From NCBI GenBank assembly GCA_050485745.1, contig JBJHBY010000026.1, positions 1-21,814 on the forward strand: a stretch of DNA of 21,814 bases, in the 5' to 3' direction. The translations under genes were made by a program, and so were the position numbers. Of the stretch, positions 1 to 8,810 are shown one piece after another (positions within the stretch are counted from its first letter, which is position 1; each line of letters opens with the position of its first letter). The notes below the pieces were generated by a model. That model did not search any database. It worked only from the letters and a program-made list of their open reading frames with translations, and was not told the origin of the DNA. The stretch is from JBJHBY01 sp050485745. Its GTDB lineage: Bacteria > Pseudomonadota > Gammaproteobacteria > Pseudomonadales > CAMLJR01.

Positions 1-633
1 GATTACTTCCCCTCCGACGTGGTCGCCTATCACCTGATCTTCCTGCTGCTGGCAGCCCATGACACCACCACCAGCGCGCTGACCATGGCGGCCTACTATC
101 TGGCGCAGCACCAGGACTGGCAGGAGCGTCTGCGCGAGGAAGCAAAAGCGCTGGGCAAGCAGCGGATCGAGTACGAGGATCTGGGCAACAACGTCCCGGA
201 CATCGAGCACACCTTCCACGAGATCCTGCGCCTGCACCCGCCCGTCCCGCAGATGATGCGCCGTACCATTCGCGAGACCGAGCTCGGCGGCTTCCGGCTG
301 CCGCCCCACACCATGGTGCAAATCTCACCGCTGTATACGCATCGCATGGAGAAGTGGTGGACCAACCCCCACGGCTTTGACCCGGACCGCTTCGCCTCGG
401 GCCGCGAGGAGCACAAGCAGCACCCGTTCCTGTGGGCACCCTTCGGTGGCGGCGCACACAAGTGCATCGGCCTGCACTTCGCCGACATGCTGTTCAAGTC
501 CGTCCTGCCCAGCCTGCTGCTGAAGTACCGCTTCCGCTTCCCGGACGGCTACCAGTTCCCGGCGAAGATCCAGCACTTCCCCTTCGCCAAGCCGATGGAC
601 AACCTGCCGTTGATTCTGGAGAAGTTGGGTTGA
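1..633 (+). CDS. Cytochrome P450, C-terminal part (5' end outside window)
   Basis: A haem-thiolate monooxygenase, of which about 210 C-terminal residues are visible; the frame is open from base 1, so the gene starts before the window. Motifs appear in the expected order: the I-helix oxygen-activation motif A-A-H-D-T-T near nt 52-69, the K-helix ExxR motif as EILR at nt 220-231, and the haem-binding loop FGGGAHKCIG starting at nt 442, with the axial Cys codon at 463-465. The I-helix has His where many P450s have Gly (AGxDTT). It ends at a TGA at 631-633 and converges on the minus-strand aminotransferase, with a heptamer repeat array between them. Substrate and CYP family cannot be told from this fragment. 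P450 identity is certain from the motifs; the role is unknown. Confidence 0.93.
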   Translation, partial: DYFPSDVVAYHLIFLLLAAHDTTTSALTMAAYYLAQHQDWQERLREEAKALGKQRIEYEDLGNNVPDIEHTFHEILRLHPPVPQMMRRTIRETELGGFRLPPHTMVQISPLYTHRMEKWWTNPHGFDPDRFASGREEHKQHPFLWAPFGGGAHKCIGLHFADMLFKSVLPSLLLKYRFRFPDGYQFPAKIQHFPFAKPMDNLPLILEKLG

Positions 634-642
634 CAGGGAAGC

Positions 643-770
643 TGCGAGACGCTAAACGCGAGACGCCAGAGGCAGCACCTCCTCCGGTCTTGCGTCTTGC
701 GTCTTGCGTCTTGCGTCTTGCGTCTTGCGTTTAGCTTCTTGCGTCTAGCGCCTAGCGTCTAGCGTCTTTG
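643..770. repeat. Heptamer (TCTTGCG/TCTAGCG) tandem array with an inverted left arm
   Basis: Six perfect TCTTGCG units run from 688 to 729, followed by degenerate units (TTTAGCT, TCTTGCG, TCTAGCG, CCTAGCG, TCTAGCG) to about 770. About three units of the same family occur in the opposite orientation at 643-665. GCTAAACGC at 651-659 is the exact reverse complement of GCGTTTAGC at 727-735, so transcripts from either side could fold into a long hairpin. The array lies between the stops of two convergent genes and supplies the last codons of the minus-strand aminotransferase. A bidirectional terminator or transcript-collision buffer is a plausible role, but this is inference. The unit length is not a multiple of three, so a change in copy number would alter that C-terminus. 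Confidence 0.9.
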
Positions 771-1960
771 CCCCCAAACACCCGCTCCAGCCGACGTACC
801 GCCTCTTCCAGCCGCTCCATGCTGGTGGTGTAGGCGAAGCGTACGTGTTCGGCGGCGCGGTGGCTGCCGAAGTCCAGGCCCGGGGTGATGGCGATGCCAT
901 GTTGTTCGAGCAGGTCGACGGCAAACTGCTGGCTGTCGCCGCCCAGTTCACCGAGGCCGGCATAGAGGTAGAGCGCGCCGGCCGGTGCGTGGGGAATCCG
1001 GAAGCCGAGCCGGCGCAGCTCCGGCAGCAGGAAATCCCGGCGCCGGGCGAACTGGTCGCGGCGCTCATCGAGAATGGCCCGGGTCTCGGGTTGAAATGCC
1101 GCCAGCGCGCCGTACTGGCCGAAAGTGGACATGGAGATGAACAGGTTCTGGGCCAGCTTCTCCAGCTCGGGCACCGCCGCCTGCGGCGCCACCAGCCAGC
1201 CCAGGCGCCAGCCGGTCATGCCGAAATACTTGGAAAAACTGTTGATCACGAAGGCGTCATCGGCGATCTCCAGGATCGACGGCGTCTCCACGCCATAACT
1301 GAGCCCGTGATAGATCTCGTCGACAATCAGGGTGCCACCGCGACGCCGGCAGAGCTGTGCCAGCCCGCTGAGTTCCTCGCGGGTGAGTATCTCCCCGGTG
1401 GGATTGGCCGGCGAGGCAACCAGAACCCCGACCGTGTTGTCGCGCCAGTGGCGCTCGGCCAGTTCCGGGGTCAGCTGGAAGCGCTCCTCCGGCCCCACCG
1501 GCACACGCTGCCCCTCGCCCTCGACCAGGCGCAGGAAATGACGGTTGCAGGGATAGCCGGGGTCAGTCATCAACAGGCCCTTGCCGGGGTCGACCAGCAG
1601 GGCGGCGATCAGCAGCAGGGCGCCAGAGGCGCCGGGGGTGACGAGAATCCGCCCCGGATCAATATCGAGCCCGTATTCGCTGGCGTACCAGCCGGCGATC
1701 GCCTCGCGCAACTGCGGCAGGCCCGTCGCGGCGCTGTAGCTGGTCTGGCCGCGATCCAGGGCGTCGCGGGCGGCCTCGATGATGGGCCGCGCCGTACTGA
1801 AGTCCGGCTCGCCCGCCTCCAGGTGCACGATATCCCGACCCGCAGCCTCAAGGGCCCGGGCGCGGGCCAACACCTCGACCACGCGAAACGGCTCGATGTC
1901 GGCCAGGCGCCGGGCAAATCGGGCGGGATCGAAAGCGGGATCGGAAGAAGACGGGCTCAC
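752..1960 (-). CDS. Class I/II PLP-dependent aminotransferase
   Basis: A fold-type I aminotransferase of about 402 residues, the normal family length. Visible active-site residues, numbered from the chosen start, are Asn186 in ASPANPTG, Asp214 and Tyr217 in VDEIYHG, the Schiff-base Lys244 in SFSKYFGMTGWR, and the substrate-carboxylate Arg in the C-terminal HVRFAYTT. The open frame continues upstream to 2203, but that extension is low-complexity and runs into the dksA 5' region. A GTG at 1960-1958 is preceded by AGGA at a spacing of nine and places the start just before the conserved N-terminus, so I chose it. The gene is divergent from dksA; from memory, Pseudomonas aeruginosa also has an aminotransferase (PA4722) beside dksA. 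Substrate is not assignable. The C-terminal KDARR is encoded inside the heptamer repeat. Confidence 0.92.
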   Translation of the reverse strand: MSPSSSDPAFDPARFARRLADIEPFRVVEVLARARALEAAGRDIVHLEAGEPDFSTARPIIEAARDALDRGQTSYSAATGLPQLREAIAGWYASEYGLDIDPGRILVTPGASGALLLIAALLVDPGKGLLMTDPGYPCNRHFLRLVEGEGQRVPVGPEERFQLTPELAERHWRDNTVGVLVASPANPTGEILTREELSGLAQLCRRRGGTLIVDEIYHGLSYGVETPSILEIADDAFVINSFSKYFGMTGWRLGWLVAPQAAVPELEKLAQNLFISMSTFGQYGALAAFQPETRAILDERRDQFARRRDFLLPELRRLGFRIPHAPAGALYLYAGLGELGGDSQQFAVDLLEQHGIAITPGLDFGSHRAAEHVRFAYTTSMERLEEAVRRLERVFGGKDARR

Positions 1961-2165
1961 CGGTTGGATTCCTGTACAGGCGGTTGCAGGGAGGCCACAT
2001 TGTAGAGGAGCCGGCACCCGGATGTGGAGCCGGAACGAACGGCGGACAAGGCTCACAACAGTGCTGGCAGCACTCAGCCAAATCTGGTAATTTCGCCCGC
2101 TTGATACGGGCCGCCAGGCGCAAGTGGCGGTTCGCGCCCAAGGCATGCAGCAAGAGGCTTTGACG

Positions 2166-2606
2166 ATGCCAGCGAAAAAACAGAGTGCTGCCCACCCCTT
2201 CAAGCACTTCGAGCCCTACAAACCCAAGAAGGGCGAGGAGTACATGAACGAGCGGCAGAAGGATCACTTCCGCGCCATCCTCCGTCAGTGGAAGGCGGAG
2301 CTGATGGAAGAAGTTGACCGTACCGTATCCCACATGAAGGACGAGGCGGCCAACTTTCCCGATCCGGCCGATCGCGCCACCCAGGAAGAAGAGTTCAGCC
2401 TGGAGCTGCGCACCCGCGACCGGGAGCGCAAGCTGATCAAGAAGATCGATGCCACCCTCGACCTGATCGACAGCGATGACTACGGTTTCTGTGATGCCTG
2501 CGGCGTGGAAATCGGCATCAAGCGCCTCGAGGCGCGACCCACCGCCACCCTGTGCATCGACTGCAAGACCCTGGACGAGATCAAGGAACGCCAGGAGCAC
2601 GGCTGA
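2166..2606 (+). CDS. dksA: RNA polymerase-binding transcription factor DksA
   Basis: DksA binds the RNA polymerase secondary channel and, with (p)ppGpp, tunes stringent control of rRNA and amino-acid promoters. The 146-residue protein matches the E. coli family length (151). It has the N-terminal globular segment with GEEYMNE, the coiled-coil hairpin with the tip motif DxxDxA (Asp66, Asp69, Ala71 in FPDPADRA), and the C-terminal zinc finger with Cys109, Cys112, Cys130 and Cys133. An in-frame upstream ATG at 2124 would add 14 residues without homology, whereas the ATG at 2166 has AGAGG eight bases upstream, so 2166 is preferred. All four zinc Cys are present, so this is the Zn form rather than a Cys-less DksA2 type. 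It is followed 41 bp later by gluQ, a common operon partner. Confidence 0.97.
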   Translation: MPAKKQSAAHPFKHFEPYKPKKGEEYMNERQKDHFRAILRQWKAELMEEVDRTVSHMKDEAANFPDPADRATQEEEFSLELRTRDRERKLIKKIDATLDLIDSDDYGFCDACGVEIGIKRLEARPTATLCIDCKTLDEIKERQEHG

Positions 2607-2647
2607 GCGTGAGCGGGCGGGCGCCCTCGCGCCCCCCGCCCTGATTG

Positions 2648-3526
2648 ATGAACCCGGCACCCCTCTACAGCGGCCGCTTTGCCCCCTCCCCGACCGGCCC
2701 CCTGCACCTGGGCTCGCTGGTCGCCGCCCTCGCCAGTTTCCTGGACGCCCGCGCCAACGGCGGGCACTGGCTGCTGCGCATCGACGACCTCGATCCGCCC
2801 CGGGAGGCCCCCGGCGCCGCCGGGGTCATTATCGAAGGCTTGCAACGACACGGTATGGAATGGGACGGCCCCATCGTCTACCAGAGTCAGCGCGGCGCCG
2901 CCTACGAGGCGGCAATCCAGCAACTGCAGCCAGGCGGGGCACTGTTCCATTGCACCTGCAGCCGTGCCGCATTGCGCGAACATGGCGGCGCCTGCCCCGG
3001 CATCTGCCACCACAGGCACACGCCACCGGCGGAGCCACACTCCATCCGCCTGCGCATCGAGTGTGGCCTGCCCGCCGTGGACGATCGCATCCAGGGCTAC
3101 ATCACAACGGGGCAAGACCATGCCCCCACCGATGCGGTACTGCGGCGACGCGATGGCCTGTACGCGTACCCGCTGGCGGTCGTGGTCGATGACGCGGCCC
3201 GGGGGGTGACCGATGTTGTTCGCGGCGCCGACCTGCTCGACGCCACCCCCGGACAAATTGCCCTGCAACACGCTCTGGGCCTGCCCACGCCCCGCTATGC
3301 CCACGTGCCGGTGATCGTCGCGGCGGACGGGCGCAAGCTGTCGAAACAGAATCACGCCCCCGCCCTCGACGCCTCCCGGGCCGCTGCCAACCTGCGCCTG
3401 GCCCTGCGCTTTCTCGGCCAGGCGGCACCCGAGGGCGACTCCACCGCAGCGATCCTGGACGCCGCGATCCGCCACTGGCGCCCAAGCCTGATACCGCCGC
3501 TGCGCGCAGCCCGGCTGCCATCCTGA
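2648..3526 (+). CDS. gluQ: Glutamyl-Q tRNA(Asp) synthetase
   Basis: GluQRS is a truncated glutamyl-tRNA synthetase paralogue that activates glutamate and attaches it to the queuosine base of tRNA(Asp). The 292-residue protein has only the catalytic domain and no anticodon-binding domain, as expected for this family. The class I signature is PSPTGPLHLGSL (HIGH-like at His20-Ser23), and the KMSKS counterpart is KLSK at about 230-233. Cysteines at 102, 104, 116 and 120 mark the zinc-binding insert. An adjacent TTG at 2645 is also in frame, but the ATG at 2648 is the simpler start. A GC-rich imperfect hairpin near 2617-2641 lies between dksA and this start and could temper readthrough. The dksA-gluQ pairing is conserved in gammaproteobacteria. 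Confidence 0.95.
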   Translation: MNPAPLYSGRFAPSPTGPLHLGSLVAALASFLDARANGGHWLLRIDDLDPPREAPGAAGVIIEGLQRHGMEWDGPIVYQSQRGAAYEAAIQQLQPGGALFHCTCSRAALREHGGACPGICHHRHTPPAEPHSIRLRIECGLPAVDDRIQGYITTGQDHAPTDAVLRRRDGLYAYPLAVVVDDAARGVTDVVRGADLLDATPGQIALQHALGLPTPRYAHVPVIVAADGRKLSKQNHAPALDASRAAANLRLALRFLGQAAPEGDSTAAILDAAIRHWRPSLIPPLRAARLPS

Positions 3527-3607
3527 GACCCCGCAGCCCCGGCCTGCCTATGGCATCCGCAGAGAGCGTTCAGTAACATCCACGGACCGGAACCAACAGG
3601 CCGCGCG

Positions 3608-3784
3608 ATGTACATCAACCCCACCCTGCTGCTGCTGCTCGCGCTGATCTTCGTGTTCGCCCCCAGTATCCATGACTGGGTACTGTCCGGAGAGACCGCC
3701 TGGTACCGGCCCTATCTGATCTGGATCCCGCTGATCATCTACACCTGGTGGAGCCTGCGCGGCAGGTCGCCCGATGACCTTTGA
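3608..3784 (+). CDS. cbrX: Small two-helix membrane protein upstream of cbrA (CbrX-like)
   Basis: A 58-residue open frame. A leucine-rich hydrophobic helix spans about residues 5-20, and a second, aromatic-rich helix with the segment WYRPYLIWIPLIIYTWW spans about 31-48, followed by a short charged tail. Its TGA at 3782-3784 lies 11 nt inside the next gene (ATG at 3774), so translation of the two is probably coupled. In Pseudomonas a similar short hydrophobic ORF, called cbrX, precedes and is translationally coupled to cbrA; I assign the name by position, size and hydropathy, not by sequence comparison. No strong Shine-Dalgarno is visible, only an AGG about eleven bases upstream. Function is unknown; it may assist membrane insertion of, or interact with, CbrA. 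Confidence 0.82.
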   Translation: MYINPTLLLLLALIFVFAPSIHDWVLSGETAWYRPYLIWIPLIIYTWWSLRGRSPDDL

Positions 3785-6755
3785 AACCTACCAACTGCTG
3801 CTCCCGGGAACCGCGCTGCTGCTGCTGCTGTTCGCCATCGCTTTCAGCGCGGAGCGCGGCTGGCTGCCAGGCCACCTGCTGCGGCACCCGGCGGTGTATG
3901 TGCTGTCCCTGGGGGTCATCGGCGGGGCCTTCGCGGTGTACGGCAGCGTCGGTCTGGCCTACGAATATGGCTACGGCTTTTTGTCCTTTTACGTAGGCAT
4001 TGCCGGCACGTTCCTGTTCGCACCGCTGATCCTGCTGCCGCTGCTGCGGGTGACCCGCCTGTACCAGCTGAAATCCCTGGCCGACCTGCTGACCTTTCGC
4101 TTCCGCAGCCAGTGGGCGGGGTCGGTGGTGACCCTGTGCATGTTGCTGGCGATCCTGCCGTTGCTGGCCCTGCAGATCCAGGCGGTGTCGGACAGCGTCA
4201 TGCTGTTGCAGGGTGATGCACGACCGCTGCAAACCGGAAATGCCGGGCCCAATGGCCTGGCCCTGCTGTTCTGCCTGATCGCCATTGCCTTCACCGTGGT
4301 ATTCGGCTCGCGCCAGCGTCCGCCGCAGCAGCGCCACACCGGCCTGGTGGCGGCTATCGCCTTCACCAGCGTGGGCATTCTCGGGGTGCTGCTGACCCTC
4401 GGCGGCGTGGCCCTGTTCGGCGTGTTCGACGGCCCGGCGCAGCTCGAAGCCTGGCTGGCGCAGCAACCGGATGTGCTCGGCCTGCTCAGCGCGCCGATGC
4501 GCCAGGATTCCGCGCGCTCCCTGTTGCTGATTTTCTTTGCCGCCGCGGTGTGCGCCCCGCATCTGTTCCACATGCTGTTTGCGGAAAACCCGGAGCGCAA
4601 CGCCCTGCGCACCGCCAGTTGGGGCATGCCCCTGTTGCTGATGCTGATGAGCCTGCCGGTCCTGCCCATCCTCTGGGCCGGTTTCCGGCTCGAATCCGAC
4701 CTGCCACCGGATTACTTTGCCCTGGGCATCGGCCTCGCCCTGGATGCCCCCTGGCTGGTCCTGTCGGTGTTCCTCGCCGGGCTCGGCGCCGCCATCGCCG
4801 CCATCGTGGTGACCACCCTGGCCATGGCCTCGATGAGCCTGAACCACCTGATCCTGCCCTTCTATCAGCCCGGCACCAACCGCGACATCTACCGCTGGCT
4901 GCTGTGGATCCGGCGCCTGCTGATCGGCGCGATCATTCTCGCCGGCTATCTGTTCCACTGGCTGCTCGGCGGCCGCGAAACCCTGTCGAGCCTGGCGATG
5001 ACCTCGTTCATCGCCAGCCTGCAGTTCCTGCCAGGGGTGATGGCCGTGCTGTACTGGCCCCGGGCCAATCGCATCGGCTTCCTCGCCGGGCTCATCGCCG
5101 GGTTCAGCGTGTGGTTCGCGACCCTGCTGCTGCCGGTGGTCAGCGAGCTGCACCCGGACATGCTGTTCAACCAGCGCATCAGCCTGGGGCCCCTGGATGA
5201 CCTGTGGAGTTCCTCCACGGTACTGTCCCTGGCCGCCAATACCCTGGTGTTTGTGCTGGTCTCGCTACTGACCACCACCAGCGACGAGGAGCGGGCAGCG
5301 GCGGAGGTCTGCGCCCTCGATGACCTCAACCGGCCGACCCGGCGCACGCTGTCCATCCACAGCCCGCGGGAAATGAAGGAGCGCCTGGTCGCGGCACTCG
5401 GTGAGGCCAGCGCGGGGCGCGAGGTGGACCGCGCCCTGACCGACCTGAAGCTGCAGGCCGACGAGCGCCGTCCCTATGCCCTGCGCCGCCTGCGCGACCG
5501 CATCGAGACCAACCTGTCCGGCCTGATGGGCCCCTCCGTGGCCCACGATATCGTCAACCGGCTGCTGCCCTATGACCAGCCCGGCGCCGAGGCCAGGGAG
5601 GACATCAACCTGATCGAGGCACGCCTGGAGCGCTACAAGTACCACCTGACCGGGCTCGCCGCCGACCTCGACAGCCTGCGCCGCCATCACCGCCAGACCC
5701 TGGAAGACCTGCCCATCGGCCTCTGCACCCTCGGCCGCGACCGGGAAATCCTGATGTGGAACCACGCCATGTCCGAGCTGACAGGCATCGACGGGCGGGA
5801 TGTGGTCGGCTCCCACTCCGGCAACCTGCCCTACCCCTGGCGCCTGGTGCTCAACGACTTCGTCAACAGCCCCGAGCCCCACTGGCACAAGCGCCGCGTC
5901 GACGTCGCCGGCAGCGCGCGCTGGATCAGCCTGCACAAGGCCTCCGCCGGCCATGCCGACAACCGCCATGACGGCCAGGTCATCGTGGTCGAGGACATCA
6001 CCGACAATCAGTTGCTGGAAGCCGAACTGATTCACAGCGAGCGCCTGGCCTCGATCGGCCGGCTCGCGGCGGGGGTGGCCCACGAGATCGGCAACCCGGT
6101 GACCGGCATCGCCTGCCTGGCGCAGAACCTGCGCTACGACACGGACAACCCGGACAGCCTGGCCACCGCCGCGGATATCCTGCAGCAGACCCGGCGCATC
6201 TCCAGCATCGTGCAGACCCTGGTGAACTTCGCCCATGCCGGCGCCGAAGCCGGTCGACGACAGCGGCAACCGGTGGACCTCGCCCGCTGCGTGGCCGATG
6301 CGGTCAGCCTGCTCGACCTCAACAAGGAGGCCAAACCGGTCCGGTTCGAGAGCCACTGTCCCGCCGGCCTGACCGTGCTCGCGGATGAACAGCGCCTGCA
6401 GCAGGTGTTCGTCAACCTGTTGTCGAATGCCCGCGACGCCAGCCCCGAGGACGGACAAATCCGCATCGACGCGAGGCCCGAGGGCAACCGGGTGCACGTC
6501 ACCGTCACCGACCAGGGCAGTGGCATTTCGCGGGAACACCTGGAGCAGGTGTTCGAGCCCTTCTTCACCACCAAGGAAGCCGGTCAGGGCACGGGTCTGG
6601 GGCTCGCCCTGGTCTACAGCATCGTCGAGGATCTCGGCGGCGAGATCGACCTGGAGAGCCCCCTGCCGGGCCACAGCCACGGCACCCGGGCCCATGTCCA
6701 TCTGCGCGCGGCGGCTTCCGACGCTGGAAAAGCGCGCGCAGACACGGTATGTTGA
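3774..6755 (+). CDS. cbrA: SLC5-fused sensor histidine kinase CbrA
   Basis: A 993-residue hybrid of transporter and sensor kinase. Residues 1 to about 500 form a sodium/solute-symporter-like (SLC5) domain with a dozen or so hydrophobic helices. A linker at about 515-610 resembles the STAC domain and is followed by a short coiled-coil stretch. A PAS domain covers about 640-750. The HisKA box is GVAHEIGNPVTG with the phosphoacceptor His770. The catalytic domain has the N box NLLSNARDAS (Asn885), G1 DQGSGI and G2 GTGLGLALVYS. In Pseudomonas CbrA, with CbrB, controls carbon/nitrogen balance and histidine use and drives the crcZ sRNA. The order small ORF-kinase-regulator-sRNA region-pcnB supports that assignment. 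It is complete, with no missing catalytic residue. The signal sensed cannot be read from the sequence. Confidence 0.93.
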   Translation: MTFETYQLLLPGTALLLLLFAIAFSAERGWLPGHLLRHPAVYVLSLGVIGGAFAVYGSVGLAYEYGYGFLSFYVGIAGTFLFAPLILLPLLRVTRLYQLKSLADLLTFRFRSQWAGSVVTLCMLLAILPLLALQIQAVSDSVMLLQGDARPLQTGNAGPNGLALLFCLIAIAFTVVFGSRQRPPQQRHTGLVAAIAFTSVGILGVLLTLGGVALFGVFDGPAQLEAWLAQQPDVLGLLSAPMRQDSARSLLLIFFAAAVCAPHLFHMLFAENPERNALRTASWGMPLLLMLMSLPVLPILWAGFRLESDLPPDYFALGIGLALDAPWLVLSVFLAGLGAAIAAIVVTTLAMASMSLNHLILPFYQPGTNRDIYRWLLWIRRLLIGAIILAGYLFHWLLGGRETLSSLAMTSFIASLQFLPGVMAVLYWPRANRIGFLAGLIAGFSVWFATLLLPVVSELHPDMLFNQRISLGPLDDLWSSSTVLSLAANTLVFVLVSLLTTTSDEERAAAEVCALDDLNRPTRRTLSIHSPREMKERLVAALGEASAGREVDRALTDLKLQADERRPYALRRLRDRIETNLSGLMGPSVAHDIVNRLLPYDQPGAEAREDINLIEARLERYKYHLTGLAADLDSLRRHHRQTLEDLPIGLCTLGRDREILMWNHAMSELTGIDGRDVVGSHSGNLPYPWRLVLNDFVNSPEPHWHKRRVDVAGSARWISLHKASAGHADNRHDGQVIVVEDITDNQLLEAELIHSERLASIGRLAAGVAHEIGNPVTGIACLAQNLRYDTDNPDSLATAADILQQTRRISSIVQTLVNFAHAGAEAGRRQRQPVDLARCVADAVSLLDLNKEAKPVRFESHCPAGLTVLADEQRLQQVFVNLLSNARDASPEDGQIRIDARPEGNRVHVTVTDQGSGISREHLEQVFEPFFTTKEAGQGTGLGLALVYSIVEDLGGEIDLESPLPGHSHGTRAHVHLRAAASDAGKARADTVC

Positions 6756-6800
6756 TCAGCCGTTGTGCCCGCGGGGAGCGGGCCATGACCAGGCGACGTA

Positions 6801-8288
<1,488 letters not shown>

Positions 8289-8295
8289 AGACGTC

Positions 8296-8353
8296 GTTAC
8301 CGTCGGTGATCAGCTGTAACGGTTTCGGGGTCATAACGTAACATGCGCGTTAC
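8296..8353 (+). promoter_or_regulatory. Putative CbrB enhancer (UAS) for sRNA 1
   Basis: Half-sites GTTAC at 8296-8300, GTAAC at 8316-8320, GTAAC at 8338-8342 and GTTAC at 8349-8353 cluster about 146-89 bp upstream of the predicted sigma54 start site. The first two form an inverted pair separated by 15 bp and the last two a second inverted pair separated by 6 bp. Three of the positions recur at almost the same distances before the second sigma54 promoter. Pseudomonas CbrB is, as I recall, associated with inverted GTTAC/GTAAC elements at crcZ. Assignment to CbrB is inference. Confidence 0.68.
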
Positions 8354-8415
8354 ATCCCCGTAAAAACCTCGCCCCGAAACATCACAACCATTTGATTCAA
8401 AAGAATTTATCGCAC

Positions 8416-8432
8416 TGGCACGAAACCTGCTT
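8416..8432 (+). promoter_or_regulatory. Sigma54 promoter of sRNA 1
   Basis: TGGCACGAAACCTGCTT matches the -24/-12 consensus TGGCACG-N4-TTGCW at all but one of the specified positions, with GG at 8417-8418 and GC at 8429-8430 in exact 12-bp register. The predicted start is about 8442. It lies 128 bp after the stop of the sigma54 activator CbrB, in a region with no coding potential. Confidence 0.88.
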
Positions 8433-8441
8433 ACTATTCCT

Positions 8442-8533
8442 GCGAATAATAACAATAATGCGCAGTGCGCAAATACCGAATAAAAACAATGACGAGACCT
8501 GGATGGGGAAGCAAACGCTTCCCCTTTGCTTTT
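8442..8533 (+). ncRNA. CrcZ-like small RNA 1 (predicted)
   Basis: A predicted transcript of about 92 nt. It begins with five consecutive AAN triplets at 8445-8459, followed by a 5-bp hairpin at 8459-8471 (UGCGC, loop AGU, GCGCA), four more AAN triplets at 8479-8490, the block GAGACCUGGAUGGGGAA at 8494-8510 and a terminator hairpin. Runs of AAN suit the distal face of Hfq and contain the Pseudomonas Crc/Hfq 'CA' motif AANAANAA. Position (cbrB to pcnB), sigma54 promoter and A-rich motifs together point to a functional counterpart of CrcZ, which sequesters Hfq-Crc. It is far shorter than CrcZ (about 400 nt). Existence of the transcript is predicted, not shown. Confidence 0.78.
8505..8533 (+). 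terminator. Rho-independent terminator of sRNA 1
   Basis: A perfect 8-bp stem, GGGGAAGC at 8505-8512 and GCTTCCCC at 8517-8524, encloses an AAAC loop and is followed by TTTGCTTTT. Confidence 0.88.
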
Positions 8534-8663
8534 CCACTCTCCCGCAACAGCCCACCACGGCGCCCGTAGCGGTGGTGCACTTTCACGAAAAACACCTTCT
8601 CCCGCAAAGAGATAGCAAGCCGCAAGGCGCAGCAGAGTGGGCGCGTCACAGCGTAAAGCTGCC

Positions 8664-8709
8664 GTTACCAATCCGGCCGAAAGTAACAAAATACGGGTCA
8701 TGAAGTAAC
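8664..8709 (+). promoter_or_regulatory. Putative CbrB enhancer (UAS) for sRNA 2
   Basis: GTTAC at 8664-8668 and GTAAC at 8683-8687 form an inverted pair separated by 14 bp; a further GTAAC lies at 8705-8709. Relative to the predicted start at 8811 they begin at -147, -128 and -106, almost the same as -146, -126 and -104 at sRNA 1. The fourth half-site of unit 1 is absent here. Confidence 0.68.
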
Positions 8710-8760
8710 AGAAGCACCCTCCCGGGAGCCTTTGGTCGATCAAGTGACCGAGCCAAGCCT

Positions 8761-8774
8761 TTGACATGTATCAA
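8761..8774. promoter_or_regulatory. FNR/Anr-like box at the sRNA 2 promoter
   Basis: TTGAC-ATGT-ATCAA matches the FNR/Anr consensus TTGAY-N4-RTCAA at every specified position. Its centre is about 43 bp before the predicted sRNA 2 start, so it could act as a class II activator site for an overlapping sigma70 promoter (weak TGC-TATTAA at about 8797-8805) or interfere with sigma54 polymerase at 8785. The regulator gene is not in the window. Confidence 0.55.
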
Positions 8775-8784
8775 AATATTTTTT

Positions 8785-8801
8785 TGGCACGGGAAATGCT
8801 A
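8785..8801 (+). promoter_or_regulatory. Sigma54 promoter of sRNA 2
   Basis: TGGCACGGGAAATGCTA has GG at 8786-8787 and GC at 8798-8799 in exact 12-bp register and a perfect TGGCACG -24 element. The predicted start is about 8811. An AT-rich tract precedes it. Confidence 0.86.
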
Positions 8802-8810
8802 TTAAGTTCA

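Noticed and set aside
1961..2203. N-terminal extension of the aminotransferase to 2203
   Set aside because: It would overlap the dksA start region and adds no family homology; the GTG at 1960 has a good Shine-Dalgarno and fits family length.
2617..2641. GC-rich hairpin between dksA and gluQ as a terminator
   Set aside because: The stem is imperfect and no T tract follows; the two genes are more likely co-transcribed.
3735..5153. Long minus-strand open frame antisense to cbrA (472 codons)
   Set aside because: It is the Gln/His-rich, low-complexity shadow frame expected opposite GC-rich hydrophobic coding sequence; the plus-strand kinase is well supported.
8297..8767. Minus-strand open frame of 156 codons across the sRNA region
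   Set aside because: It crosses both promoter and terminator structures, has no recognisable protein features, and its composition is that of non-coding sequence read by chance.
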